Source: Meiothermus sp. CFH 77666 (GTDB lineage Bacteria; Deinococcota; Deinococci; Deinococcales; Thermaceae). Taken from it: a DNA stretch of 64,000 bases. This document shows positions 34,362-43,345 of the stretch, in pieces. The notes under the pieces are model-generated. The model was not told where the DNA came from. It saw only the letters and a list, made by a program, of their open reading frames with translations, and did no database searches. The DNA is taken from assembly GCF_017497985.1 (NCBI RefSeq), contig NZ_JAGDFV010000010.1, positions 1 through 64,000 on the forward strand, written 5' to 3'. A program made the position numbers and the translations under genes. Within the stretch, counting starts at the first letter, position 1. Each line of letters opens with the position of its first letter.

Positions 34362-37208
34362 TTATATGTGCACGGTGCGGTGCGAATCGCCCGTAGCCGT
34401 AAACGCCGACCAGAAGTAGGGGTTGGGATGCTCCCGGCGCAAGGCCAGTTGGGCCTCGCGCATGGCCGTAGCCACCGACATCCCCGCCCGCAGGTTGGTG
34501 TAGAAGGTGGTCATGAACTTGGCGGTAGCGTCGTCGCGTACCGGCCACAAGCTGGCAATCAGACAGGGCGCACCTGCATAAAGGAAGCCCCTTGCCAGGC
34601 CCATCAGTTCGTCGCCGCTGGTTTGCTTGGCCAGACCCGTCTCGCAGGCCGAGAGCACCACCAACTCGGCCCCCAGGCGCAGGTTATAGAGGTCGCGGGC
34701 CGCCAGCCAGCCGTCTGCCATGCGCAGCCCGGAAAACATGGGGTTGTCAGGGCGGAAAGCCCCGTGGGTGGCAATGTGCAAGACCTCGGCCTGGGGCGCA
34801 GCCGCAAAGAAGTTTTGCAGCGTGGCCTGCTCTCCCACAAACTTGTGGGGGGCCCGGGCAATCTGGCTAATCTGCTCTACTTCCAGGGTGGCCTGGGGAA
34901 TGTTCTCGAGGGGCACCCCAAAGGCTACCAGGGAGCCGGGGTCGTGTCGAACACGTTTACGGCACAGGGCATACACCGCCGCACTGGGCGAAAGGGAAAG
35001 CTCTGCACGGTCGAGCAGATATTGTTCGCCATCATACAAGGCTGCAAAGGGCACCGCGTGGAGCACCCCGTGCGGGACGATAATGAGGGGCTGGCCGGAG
35101 AGTTTGAGCGAGAGGGGCTCGATGAGCAACCGGTAGAGGGCCTGGAGCTGATCGTCTACCGAACGCTTGAGGGCTTCCTCACCATAAATCTTCAGCATTA
35201 TGCCGCCTTGGGCGACCCGGCTGAGAAAGAACTCGAGCTGTTCGACGTGCTGCTGGACTTGCTCGAGGGAGCCCAGCTCGCGTACCGCCTCGACGCGTTC
35301 CCCCTCCACCACAAAGGCCATCAAGCCCTTGCGGGTGTGGAAGTACTCGAGCAGGATGGTGCCTGGCTCGAGGGTTTGCTGCAGCTCGTGCAGGCGGAGC
35401 TCCTGCACCTGTTCGGTCATGACGGTTTCGGGCTGGAGGCGCTCGAGCTCGCGGATAAGCTGGGTGACCCGCTCCTCCAGAGCCACCATTTTTTCCCAGT
35501 TGCTGCCACGGGTTCCCGCTGCTGATTCGGCTTCTACCGCCAGAAAGTGCTGGTTGAGCTCCTGGCGCGCCTCAGCAAGTTCCTGCCGCAAGCGCTCGAC
35601 CTCGGGGTCGGCTGACCTGCGGGGGCTTTCGCCGCCACGGGCCAGCAGATCTACCAGGGCCCGCGACTTGGCGCGTTCGGCATATTCAAAGGCTTCACGG
35701 GGGCGCTGGGTATCCAGCAACAAGTCTACCAGGTCGCCGTAGACCTCGAGCTTATCGCCCAGGTACGCCGACTTGAACTCGTCCACGCTGAGGCTGGCCC
35801 GCACCGCCTCGAGGCGCTCAATGGCGCGTTTGAAGTGCAGTTCGGCGGCCTGGGTGCGATTCTCCAGCAGGGCCACCTGACCCCGCAGGCGTTCAATGCG
35901 GATGGTGAGATCGGGAATGCCCAGCCCTACGGCCAGGGAGGCGGCTTCTTCCAGGTAGCGCTTGGCTTCCGGGCGGTTGCCCAGATCCAACAAGGCTTCG
36001 GCCATCACGCTCAGACCCAGGGCCTTGGCCGAGGGCACCTCGCTCAGGGCCTCAATGGCCCGACCCGCTACCAGCACGGCCTGCTCGAGGGCGGCTATCT
36101 GGCCCTGGCGCCCCGACTCCAAAAATAAGGAAGCCACCGAGACCTCCACCAGCGCCGCCTGGATGGCGTTTTGCAGAGACAACCAGCCCTCCCGTGCGCG
36201 TTCCAGGGTCTGGCGGGCCTCCTCGAGTTTGCCCTGCTTGGCCAGGGCGCTGCCCAGGGTGGTCAGGGCCTCGGCCTGCTCCATCTGCATACCCCGCGCC
36301 GCAAAAACCTCCACCAGTTCCTGGGAGAGCTTGTGGGCTTCCGACAGCAGGTTGAGATCGAGGTGGATGCGGGCCTCCTCGAGCTGGGCAAAGGCCGCGT
36401 TGGGGTTGCCATCGAGCTTGCCATACATGGCCCGCACCCGGCTCAACAGGTCGAGGGCCTGGTTCAGCCGGCCTTCCTTGCGATACAGCAGGGCCAGGTT
36501 CACGCTGTTGCCGATAAAGTCTTCGGTCAGGTTGTGGGCGCGAAAAATGTCCAGGGCGGTCTGGTAGTGCGTTACTGCCTCGCGGTAGCGATCCTGGGCC
36601 TCGTAAATCAGGGCCAGGTTGCCGTGGGCCTTGCCCTGGCCTACCACATCCCCTACCCTCGAGAGTTGCTCGAGGGCATACTTGACGGCGCCCTCGGCCT
36701 CGAGCATCCGGCCTGCCCGGTAGTGAATAATGCCGATGTTGACGCTCACCAGGGCGGCATCACGAAACAACCCCAGTTCCATGAAGACCTCGCGGGCTTC
36801 TTCCGCCAGGGCCAGAGCCCCCTTCATATCTCCCATCATGGCCAGGGCCTGGATCTGCCGCATACCCGCACGGGTCGCGTCTTCCTGGTATCCCAGGTTT
36901 TGCAGCCCCTTGCGGGCCTCTTCAAAGACGGGTATGGCTTCGGCAAAATTGCCGCGTACCGTCAGACCTACGGCATAGGCCCACAGGGCCAGCGGGCGGG
37001 CCTTGGCGTCCTGAACATGGGCTGCAGCCTCTACAGCCCGTTCCCCTGCCAGCAGGGCCCTGGCCGTATCCACGTCTTTTTGATGGTCTACTTCTGCCTT
37101 GAGAATCTCGATTAATTCAATCGTTGGCACGATTTGCTGTAAACGCGCCAGCCTCTTGGCCGGATCAGGCTCGTCCATCAAATACTGGGCCAGGTCGGTA
37201 ATATTCAT
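34362..37208 (-). CDS. TPR-CHAT caspase-like protease
   Basis: A 948-residue cytoplasmic protein. The first 500 residues are helical tetratricopeptide-like repeats (AHGNLALIYEAQDRYREAVTHYQTALDIF is one). A coiled stretch around 510-590 (ELAEARQELNQHF, LEERVTQLIRELERL) links them to a C-terminal CHAT domain (about 690-948). The catalytic pair is intact: histidine in HIATHGAF (H815) and cysteine in LSACETG (C855). TPR-CHAT proteins are caspase-like peptidases; several act in programmed cell death or phage defence once a sensor activates them. The target is unknown. It is the last gene behind the GGDEF gene, 66 bases apart. Confidence 0.92.
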   Translation of the reverse strand: MNITDLAQYLMDEPDPAKRLARLQQIVPTIELIEILKAEVDHQKDVDTARALLAGERAVEAAAHVQDAKARPLALWAYAVGLTVRGNFAEAIPVFEEARKGLQNLGYQEDATRAGMRQIQALAMMGDMKGALALAEEAREVFMELGLFRDAALVSVNIGIIHYRAGRMLEAEGAVKYALEQLSRVGDVVGQGKAHGNLALIYEAQDRYREAVTHYQTALDIFRAHNLTEDFIGNSVNLALLYRKEGRLNQALDLLSRVRAMYGKLDGNPNAAFAQLEEARIHLDLNLLSEAHKLSQELVEVFAARGMQMEQAEALTTLGSALAKQGKLEEARQTLERAREGWLSLQNAIQAALVEVSVASLFLESGRQGQIAALEQAVLVAGRAIEALSEVPSAKALGLSVMAEALLDLGNRPEAKRYLEEAASLAVGLGIPDLTIRIERLRGQVALLENRTQAAELHFKRAIERLEAVRASLSVDEFKSAYLGDKLEVYGDLVDLLLDTQRPREAFEYAERAKSRALVDLLARGGESPRRSADPEVERLRQELAEARQELNQHFLAVEAESAAGTRGSNWEKMVALEERVTQLIRELERLQPETVMTEQVQELRLHELQQTLEPGTILLEYFHTRKGLMAFVVEGERVEAVRELGSLEQVQQHVEQLEFFLSRVAQGGIMLKIYGEEALKRSVDDQLQALYRLLIEPLSLKLSGQPLIIVPHGVLHAVPFAALYDGEQYLLDRAELSLSPSAAVYALCRKRVRHDPGSLVAFGVPLENIPQATLEVEQISQIARAPHKFVGEQATLQNFFAAAPQAEVLHIATHGAFRPDNPMFSGLRMADGWLAARDLYNLRLGAELVVLSACETGLAKQTSGDELMGLARGFLYAGAPCLIASLWPVRDDATAKFMTTFYTNLRAGMSVATAMREAQLALRREHPNPYFWSAFTATGDSHRTVHI

Positions 37209-37274
37209 AGCCGCAACGACTCAATCCTATCGGAAATTGGTAAATAAACACAGTTTTGGGTTTTAAGCGCAGGT

Positions 37275-39290
37275 TCAAGCGGCTGAATCCTCGCTCAGGC
37301 TACCCCGAAGAGAGTGCAAGGCTTCTACCACGGTTGGGTCGAATCGTTGATGGGCTTGTCTGGCAATGGCTTCCAATGCTTCCTCAATGCTGAATGCGGG
37401 CCGTCCTTCCACAGGCTGTATGGCGGCTATAAACTGCCGGGCCACCTGCAGCACCCGGGCAGCCCGGGGAATGGGCTCACCCATCAAGTCCAGCGGTTGA
37501 TCCCTCCCGTCCCAGTGGCTTTGAAAAAACATCAGCACCCGTGCGGCTTCGCGCAGCAATACGTCGGGTAACTGCACATCCGGGGAGCTTTCTATTTCGC
37601 CCAGGGCCAGTTGCAGCAGATAACAACTCGCTTGCAAAACCTGTTGTTCGCCCGGCTCCAGTTTCAACACCTGGGCCAGCCGGTTGGCAAGGCGGAACAG
37701 AGGCGTGTTGAGTTGAATGGGCTGCTCGAGCCCCTGGGTAAACAGTGGGGTACGGCCCTTGCGCAGGGCTTTGTCCCTGTACATCTGGTCATCGGCAATG
37801 CGCCACAGGCTCTGGATATCCGCTACATCGGTAGGATAAACCGCATAGCCCAGACTGACCTTCAGGAAAGTACTATCGGAGACGCGGATTTCCTCCAACA
37901 GCGCACGGTAGCGCTCTGCCGTGCGGAGCGGATTGAGGGTACTGGAACCCTCGATGATCAGGGCAAATTCATCACCCCCCAGGCGGTAGGCCCGATCCCC
38001 GGCCCTGGCCCTGGAGCGTAGCACCCCGCCCAGCCGCACCAGTACGTGATCGGCATGTACGTGACCGTAGGTATCGTTGATGGCCTTGAATCCATCCAGG
38101 TCGAGCAGCACCAGCACCACCACACGGCCATTGGCCCGCTGGGTGAGCTTTTCCAGGTCGCGCTCAAAGGCCCGGCGGTTGCCCAGCCCGGTCAGGGGGT
38201 CGGTGTAGGCGGCCCAGGCCAGCTCCCGCCGCAAAGTCCACTCCACCCGCACCACCCCAATGGCTGCCGCCATATCGCTCAGGAGTTCCTGGGTCTGGGC
38301 ATCGGGAAGCCAGTGTTGCTGGGTACTGAAGAGCAGCAAGGCACTGGCTTCGCTGCTCTGCCGCAGAATGGGCAGGATAAACAAACTACGGAGCCCGGCC
38401 TCCACCAGCTCGAGGCGATGAGCGGGATACAGGTCGTAGCGGGGAATACCCACCTGCTGTCCGCTGCGCAAGCGCTCACCCAACTGGCGGGTAATGGCTG
38501 CTTCCACGGGCAGCCCCGAACCCCAGCCGGCCTGGGCAATGGTGCGAATAGCGTGCCCTTCGAAGGTAATCAGGCGAGCCCCTTCGGCCCCCGAGAGGCG
38601 GGTGGCTTCCTCGAGGGCATCCTGTAACCCCAGCTCGAGCGGCTGCTCGTGCGAGACCCGTAGCAAGGCGTTAATCGCCGATAACCACAGCGACTGTCGC
38701 TCCGCCGCTTCGCGCAAATACACCTCGCGCAGGATGGGCGCCACCCCTGCCATGTACTGGCTTACCCAGTCTGCTTCCGCCTGGCCCAGGAATCGGGCCG
38801 GCGCATGCAGGTGCAGTACGGCCCACACCTGCCGATTAGCCAGGAGCGGCAGGGTGAGGTTATGAGCAGGCTCCTGGGTTGAGGCTTCCAGCTTGCCGGA
38901 GAGTGTGTTAAGCACCCGGCGCAGGAAATGCTCCTCGCCATCGAGGTGCGCCCTCCCGGCCAGCCAGCCTTCCGGCGAACCCAGATAGGCCATCCTGAGC
39001 GAGGACTCCAGTACCGCTTCGACCCCCTCGAGGGCGGCTTGAGGCACCCCCCGAAAAGCCTGCAAGCTAAAGCGGTTTTGTCCATCCCGCACCCACAAAA
39101 AAGCCTGTTCAACCCCTGGCAGTTCGCGCAGCAGTTCCTCCAATCCCAGCTCGAATGCCTGGGTAGCACCCCCCGCCAGCAAGCGGTCAATCAGTTGGGT
39201 AGAGACTGCTTGCAGTACCGACCGGCTCGGTTTGGATTCCGAGGGTACTCGAGCTAAACGTAGGCGACGGGGAAGGCGATCTTGAGACAT
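37275..39290 (-). CDS. GAF-GAF-GGDEF diguanylate cyclase with degenerate HD-GYP tail
   Basis: A 671-residue cytoplasmic protein. Two GAF-like sensory domains occupy about residues 15-165 and 180-345. A GGDEF domain follows, with the intact catalytic motif LGGDEFAL (438-442) and the entry GYAVYPTD expected of active cyclases. The last 150 residues fit an HD-GYP phosphodiesterase in outline (WDGRDQPLDLMGEPIPRAARVLQVARQFIAAI ends the usual WDG-GYP-GL-GE-IP-ARI block), but HD and GYP catalytic residues are lost: HD is LA and GYP is DQP. So it should make c-di-GMP and possibly bind it. ATG 39290 is preferred over upstream frame. It precedes the CHAT gene. Confidence 0.88.
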   Translation of the reverse strand: MSQDRLPRRLRLARVPSESKPSRSVLQAVSTQLIDRLLAGGATQAFELGLEELLRELPGVEQAFLWVRDGQNRFSLQAFRGVPQAALEGVEAVLESSLRMAYLGSPEGWLAGRAHLDGEEHFLRRVLNTLSGKLEASTQEPAHNLTLPLLANRQVWAVLHLHAPARFLGQAEADWVSQYMAGVAPILREVYLREAAERQSLWLSAINALLRVSHEQPLELGLQDALEEATRLSGAEGARLITFEGHAIRTIAQAGWGSGLPVEAAITRQLGERLRSGQQVGIPRYDLYPAHRLELVEAGLRSLFILPILRQSSEASALLLFSTQQHWLPDAQTQELLSDMAAAIGVVRVEWTLRRELAWAAYTDPLTGLGNRRAFERDLEKLTQRANGRVVVLVLLDLDGFKAINDTYGHVHADHVLVRLGGVLRSRARAGDRAYRLGGDEFALIIEGSSTLNPLRTAERYRALLEEIRVSDSTFLKVSLGYAVYPTDVADIQSLWRIADDQMYRDKALRKGRTPLFTQGLEQPIQLNTPLFRLANRLAQVLKLEPGEQQVLQASCYLLQLALGEIESSPDVQLPDVLLREAARVLMFFQSHWDGRDQPLDLMGEPIPRAARVLQVARQFIAAIQPVEGRPAFSIEEALEAIARQAHQRFDPTVVEALHSLRGSLSEDSAA

Positions 39291-39339
39291 GTCAGGACTC
39301 TCTACAATACGTCTTGCTATCTGCCAACAAAATCCGGCA

Positions 39340-39708
39340 TCAGTACACGTCCACCGAGCGCACCACAAACTGCTGCTCACCCAGGTTCATCTCGAGGTGA
39401 TATACCCCCGTGGTAGGCACCGGCAGGCGAAACATGCCCGAGGCACCAAGCTCCACTTCCTGCAATAAACCCCCATCAGAGGCCATTAAGCGGGCCAGGC
39501 CGCTACTCAGCGTAGGAGTTACCAGCTTGCCAATCAAGATCGGTTCGGTTCCCTCGAGCTTGAGGCTCAGGTCAAGGTAGTGGTTGTCCACCCTGTACAG
39601 CCTGCTCCACGATCCGCCCAGGCCATGGTTGCGCACAGCGCTCAGAGCATTGCGCGAATCCATGACCAGGATGGCTTCGCGGCGGGTAGGTGTTTTATCG
39701 GTAATCAC
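39340..39708 (-). CDS. Small beta-rich protein upstream of the GGDEF-CHAT genes
   Basis: A 122-residue protein without signal peptide. It starts with a short helical part (REAILVMDSRN) and continues as an apparent beta sandwich: RLYRVDNHYLDLSLKLEG, EPILIGKLVTP, LLQEVELGASGMFRLPVPTTGVYHLEMNLGEQQFVVRSVDVY. The outline of the last part resembles carboxypeptidase-regulatory-like domains that I recall next to CHAT proteins in other phyla; that is from memory. The start is GTG 39708, with AAGGAG 8 bases upstream. It is first in the GGDEF-CHAT cluster and ends 49 bases before the GGDEF start. Confidence 0.68.
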   Translation of the reverse strand: MITDKTPTRREAILVMDSRNALSAVRNHGLGGSWSRLYRVDNHYLDLSLKLEGTEPILIGKLVTPTLSSGLARLMASDGGLLQEVELGASGMFRLPVPTTGVYHLEMNLGEQQFVVRSVDVY

Positions 39709-40112
39709 GGTATTTTCTCCTTGTATGACTGCGCCAAGTACCTAGACTCCACGATAGGAAAACTTTCTAGCCCTGGGGGTGTAAATGACCGTTACGTGGG
39801 GCAAAATTGCTTAATCCAACCCCCCTATTCGTTACGTTTTTTATGCAGTGACAGGCCACCGACAAGCCAACTATTCCGTGCCTGTCACATCTTTATATTT
39901 AACGCCTTTTACAGTGCGCATTTTTTGAAACTGAATTCCGGGCCTGGCAGTCATGTGTTGCTGGCTAACCTCGAGCCACCCCTGCTCCTGGACTGCCAAC
40001 AGACTAGCGACCAACCCCCCAGGTCAGGTGCAAATTTGGCCGTTACGTCCTTCACACCTCTACAGAATTAACGAATTTTCTCTTTGCTTCTGGACAAAAA
40101 GGTGGTTAATTC
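39709..40112. other. Gene-free region upstream of the CHAT-GGDEF cluster
   Basis: About 400 bases without a supported gene. It is AT-richer than its surroundings and contains the octamer CGTTACGT three times (39790-39797, 39830-39837, 40041-40048). The region lies between the cluster promoter and the hairpin behind the Rieske gene. Confidence 0.5.
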
Positions 40113-40140
40113 AAGAGCGGCCCCTCGAGGGGCCGCTCTT
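40113..40140. terminator. Perfect 28-base palindrome behind the suf operon
   Basis: Arms of 14 bases (AAGAGCGGCCCCTC and its complement) meet with no loop at a CTCGAG centre. It lies 12 bases after the Rieske stop and should end the suf transcript. No long U-run follows on the minus strand. Confidence 0.65.
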
Positions 40141-40152
40141 CCAAGCATTAGC

Positions 40153-40455
40153 TTATACCTCCAACCAAACCTGCCCCTCTTCGAGCTTGACCCTGTAGGC
40201 CTTCACCGGGCGTGGGGCAGGCAGGGTGGCCTTGCCGGTGCGCAGGTTAAACCGGGCCCCGTGGCGGGTGCACTGGATGGTATCGCCCTCTACCGGGCCA
40301 TCGGAGAGGGGGTTTTTGTCGTGGGTGCAGATGTCCGCAATGGCAAAAACTTCCTCGCCGGTATGGAGCAACAGCACCGGGGTTTTTTCGCCCTCAACCC
40401 TGACCACCAGACGGCCATTCTGGAACTGCTCGAGCTTTGCGACTGGAATCCACAT
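40153..40455 (-). CDS. Rieske [2Fe-2S] ferredoxin-type protein of the suf operon
   Basis: A 100-residue protein with a complete Rieske site: CTHDKNPLSDG (C-x-H, about residue 43) and CTRHGARFNLRTG (C-x-x-H, about 62). It has no membrane segment, so it is a soluble ferredoxin-like carrier. In many bacteria a similar gene ends the suf operon, and the product may pass electrons during cluster assembly or serve as a client. ATG 40455 is used; ATG 40461 is also in frame. A heptad repeat separates it from sufD. Confidence 0.9.
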   Translation of the reverse strand: MWIPVAKLEQFQNGRLVVRVEGEKTPVLLLHTGEEVFAIADICTHDKNPLSDGPVEGDTIQCTRHGARFNLRTGKATLPAPRPVKAYRVKLEEGQVWLEV

Positions 40456-40461
40456 AAGCAA

Positions 40462-40517
40462 GCCGAAGGCCGAAGGCCAAAAGTATTGGGCTTATGCTTT
40501 CGGCCTTCAGCGCTGAG
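40462..40517. repeat. Heptad-register repeat between the Rieske gene and sufD
   Basis: The first two units are identical (GCCGAAG), then GCCAAAA and drifting units follow to CGCTGAG, giving eight units of 7 bases. The two ends, GCCGAAGG and CCTTC, are inverted, so the RNA can fold into a hairpin. It fills the whole gap between the two genes. Confidence 0.7.
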
Positions 40518-41852
40518 CTATACCCTTACTTTTTCCTCAATAATGCGCTCGATATGCTGGCGCAGCGGCTCGATGGGGATGCGGGTCAGCACGTCAGTCA
40601 TATGGCCCTTTACCAGAATTTGCTGGGCCATGTGGCGCGGCAATCCGCGGCTCATCAGGTAGAACAGCTCCTCCGGGGCTACCGGCGCGGTGGAAGAGCC
40701 GTGGGAGCACTTAACGTCGTTGGCCCCGATCTCGAGCTGCGGCACGCTGTCGCTACGGGCATCTTCGGACAGGAGCAGGTTGCGGTTGGTCTGGTAGGCA
40801 TCGGTTTTCTGGGCGCCCCGCTCGACCTTGATGAGCCCCGCGTACACCGTGCGGCTCTGATCCTTGGCCGCGCCCTTGTAAAGCACGTCGGAGTAGGCAT
40901 GGTCGGCCACGTGGTGTTGCAGGGTATAGTGGTCTACATGCTCGTGCCCGGTGGTGAAGTACAGGCCTAGCATCTCGGAGGAAGAGCCCGGCCCCAGCAT
41001 CTCCGACTGCACCTCGGCCCGGCTGATGGTCGCCCCCATGTTCACCACCAGGTCGTTGAGGGCAGCATCACGCTGGAGGTGCGCCCGCTGGCGGTGGAAG
41101 TGGTAGAAACCCTGGCCCAGCAGCTGGATGTGCGCGTGGCGCACCTTGGCTCCGTTGCCCACGATGATTTCGGTGGAGGAGGTGTTCACCGAGGCGGCCA
41201 CCTTAGAGGGCGAAATGTACTCCTCGATGTAGACCGCCTGGCTGTTCACGTCACCCACAATCAGGGTACGCGAGCCCGAGAGCTTGCCGCCTTCCAGGTA
41301 CTTAAACACCCCGATAGGCTTGCTGAACTCTACGTTTTTGGGGATGTAAAGGAACACCCCGTGGGTGAAGAGGGCCGCGTTCAGGGCGGGAATCTTGGAG
41401 TTCTCGGGGCGGTTTTGCTGGGTGCCCACCAGGTCAGACCAGTTGACCGCTTTGAAGAGGTTCTCCTCGACCAGCCTGGGGTGCTGGGCAAGGGCCTCGT
41501 GCAGGCTACAGAAGATGACGCCCTGCTGACGGTACTCCTCGGGCAGCAGGGCGTGTACCAGATCCGCCCCCACGAACACGGCGTAGCCCGATAGCTGGGC
41601 CTGGGCCAGACGCTCCTGTACCGCCTGGGGAATGGCCGAGGGCTTTCCGGTGGGGAGCTCGAGGGAGAGTTCCTCGAAGGGCACCTCGGTGATGTCGGTG
41701 TACTTCCACTCCTCGGTGCGGGTGGTGGGGTAGGGCAGCCTGGCAAAGGTCTCCCAGGCCAATAGGCGCTTGGCCCGGAGCCAGTCGGGCTCGTTCAGCA
41801 AGCTGGAAACCTGCAATACCAGGTCGCGGGAGAGGGTTGAGGTCAGCTCCAT
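40518..41852 (-). CDS. sufD: SufD Fe-S cluster assembly protein
   Basis: A 444-residue SufD. RTEEWKYTDITEVPFEEL at the N-terminus is typical; SAELGPGSSSEML-like turns (QSEMLGPGSSSEMLGLYFTTGHEHVDH) and KCSHGSSTAPVAPEELFYLMSRGLPR near the end hold the conserved histidine and SRG loop. It forms the SufB-SufC-SufD scaffold complex. ATG 41852 lies 1 base after the sufB stop, so translation is coupled. An upstream in-frame ATG at 41885 would lie inside sufB. Confidence 0.96.
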   Translation of the reverse strand: MELTSTLSRDLVLQVSSLLNEPDWLRAKRLLAWETFARLPYPTTRTEEWKYTDITEVPFEELSLELPTGKPSAIPQAVQERLAQAQLSGYAVFVGADLVHALLPEEYRQQGVIFCSLHEALAQHPRLVEENLFKAVNWSDLVGTQQNRPENSKIPALNAALFTHGVFLYIPKNVEFSKPIGVFKYLEGGKLSGSRTLIVGDVNSQAVYIEEYISPSKVAASVNTSSTEIIVGNGAKVRHAHIQLLGQGFYHFHRQRAHLQRDAALNDLVVNMGATISRAEVQSEMLGPGSSSEMLGLYFTTGHEHVDHYTLQHHVADHAYSDVLYKGAAKDQSRTVYAGLIKVERGAQKTDAYQTNRNLLLSEDARSDSVPQLEIGANDVKCSHGSSTAPVAPEELFYLMSRGLPRHMAQQILVKGHMTDVLTRIPIEPLRQHIERIIEEKVRV

Positions 41853-41853
41853 G

Positions 41854-43263
41854 TTAGCCCACCGACCCTTCCATCTCGAGCTCAATCAGTCGGTTTAGCT
41901 CGACGGCGTACTCGAGGGGCAGCTCCTTGGCTACCGGCTCGATAAAGCCTCGCACAATCAGCGCTGCGGCTTCGTCCTCGGGCAGCCCCCGGCTTTGCAG
42001 GTAGAAGATCTGCTCGTCGTTGAGGCGGCTCACGGTGGCCTCGTGGCCCACGGTGGCGGTGTCGTCCTCGATCTCCATGTAGGGGTAGGTGTCGGTGCGG
42101 GACTCCTCGTTGATCAGGAGCGCATCGCACTCCACGTTCACCTTGACGTGCTTGGCCCCTTCGTACACCTTAATCAGCCCCCGGTAGCTGCTGCGGCCCG
42201 AGCCCTTGGAGATGCTCTTGGACACGATGCTGCCGCCCGTGTTGGAGGCCGCAAAAATCAGCTTGCCGCCGGCGTCCTGGTGCTGGCCGGTGTTAGCAAA
42301 GGCAATTGAGAGGATGTCCGAGCGGGCCCCCTCCTCGACCAGGTAGCTGCTGGGGTACTTCATGGTCACCTTGGAGCCCAGGTTGCCATCCAGCCACATG
42401 TGGTAGGCATCTTTCTTGACCAGGGCTCGCTGGGTCACCAGGTTGTACATGTTGTGCGACCAGTTCTGGATGGTGGTGTAGCGGCTGCGGGCGCCCTGGT
42501 TCACCACAATCTCGATCACCCCGGAGTGGAAGGAGTCGGTGGTGTAGGTGGGGGCGGTGCAGCCCTCGATGTAGTGCATATCGGCGCCCTCGTCCACCAC
42601 GATGATGGTGCGCTCGAACTGGCCCAGCTCGGCGGTATTGACCCGGAAGTAAGCCTGCAAGGGCAGGTCTACCTTAACCCCCTTGGGCACATACACAAAG
42701 CTCCCGCCCGACCAGACCGCCGAGTTGAGCGCGGCGTACTTGTTGTCCTCGGGGGGAATCACGGTAGCAAAGTACTCGCGGAAGAGGTCTTCGTGGTGCT
42801 TGAGCCCTTCCTCGATGGAGACGAAGATCACCCCCAGGCGGGCCAGCTCTTCCTTGACCTGATGGTAGACCATCTCCGAGTCGTACTGCGCGCCCACCCC
42901 GGCCAGCACCTTGCGCTCGGCCTCTGGGATACCCAGCTTCTCATAGGTGCGGCGAATCTCCTCAGGCACCTCGTCCCAGCTTCTGGCATCGCGCTTTTCG
43001 GTGGGCTTAGCGTAGAAGTAGATCTCGTCCATGTTGAGCCCGGAGAGATCAGCCCCCCAGGTCGGCACTGGCTTGGACTGGTAGATTTCCAGGGCCTTCA
43101 GGCGGAACTGTAGCATCCAGGCCGGCTCGTCCTTGTGGTAGCTGATAGCCTCCACCACGCGCCGCGAGAGACCCTTCTCAGCCTTCCAGACCGGCTTTAC
43201 TTCGTCCACAAAGCCGTACTTGTATTCATTGCCGATGTTCTCGACGACAACGTTATCTGACAT
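41854..43263 (-). CDS. sufB: SufB Fe-S cluster assembly scaffold
   Basis: A 469-residue SufB. It contains YEKLGIPEAERKVLAGVGAQYDSE, AALNSAVWSGGSFVYVPKGVKVDLPLQAYFRVN and IEGCTAPTYTTDSFHSGVIEI, where the cysteine of EGCTAP is conserved. VGHEATVSRLNDEQIFYLQSRGLPEDEA near the C-terminus is shared with SufD. It receives sulphur and builds the cluster with SufC ATPase. It is separated from sufC by a heptad repeat of about 70 bases. Confidence 0.97.
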   Translation of the reverse strand: MSDNVVVENIGNEYKYGFVDEVKPVWKAEKGLSRRVVEAISYHKDEPAWMLQFRLKALEIYQSKPVPTWGADLSGLNMDEIYFYAKPTEKRDARSWDEVPEEIRRTYEKLGIPEAERKVLAGVGAQYDSEMVYHQVKEELARLGVIFVSIEEGLKHHEDLFREYFATVIPPEDNKYAALNSAVWSGGSFVYVPKGVKVDLPLQAYFRVNTAELGQFERTIIVVDEGADMHYIEGCTAPTYTTDSFHSGVIEIVVNQGARSRYTTIQNWSHNMYNLVTQRALVKKDAYHMWLDGNLGSKVTMKYPSSYLVEEGARSDILSIAFANTGQHQDAGGKLIFAASNTGGSIVSKSISKGSGRSSYRGLIKVYEGAKHVKVNVECDALLINEESRTDTYPYMEIEDDTATVGHEATVSRLNDEQIFYLQSRGLPEDEAAALIVRGFIEPVAKELPLEYAVELNRLIELEMEGSVG

Positions 43264-43282
43264 TTGCGCTCCCTTCAGTCGC

Positions 43283-43345
43283 GCCGATAGCCTATAGCTG
43301 ATAGCTGATGGCCAATGGCTATGCGCTATCGGCTATTAGCTTGTT
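43283..43345. repeat. Heptad-register repeat between sufB and sufC
   Basis: Nine consecutive 7-base units, the clearest array in the window: GCCGATA, GCCTATA, GCTGATA, GCTGATG, GCCAATG, GCTATGC, GCTATCG, GCTATTA, GCTTGTT. The right end extends into the sufC gene and supplies its stop codon (TAA, complement at 43336-43338). Confidence 0.85.
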
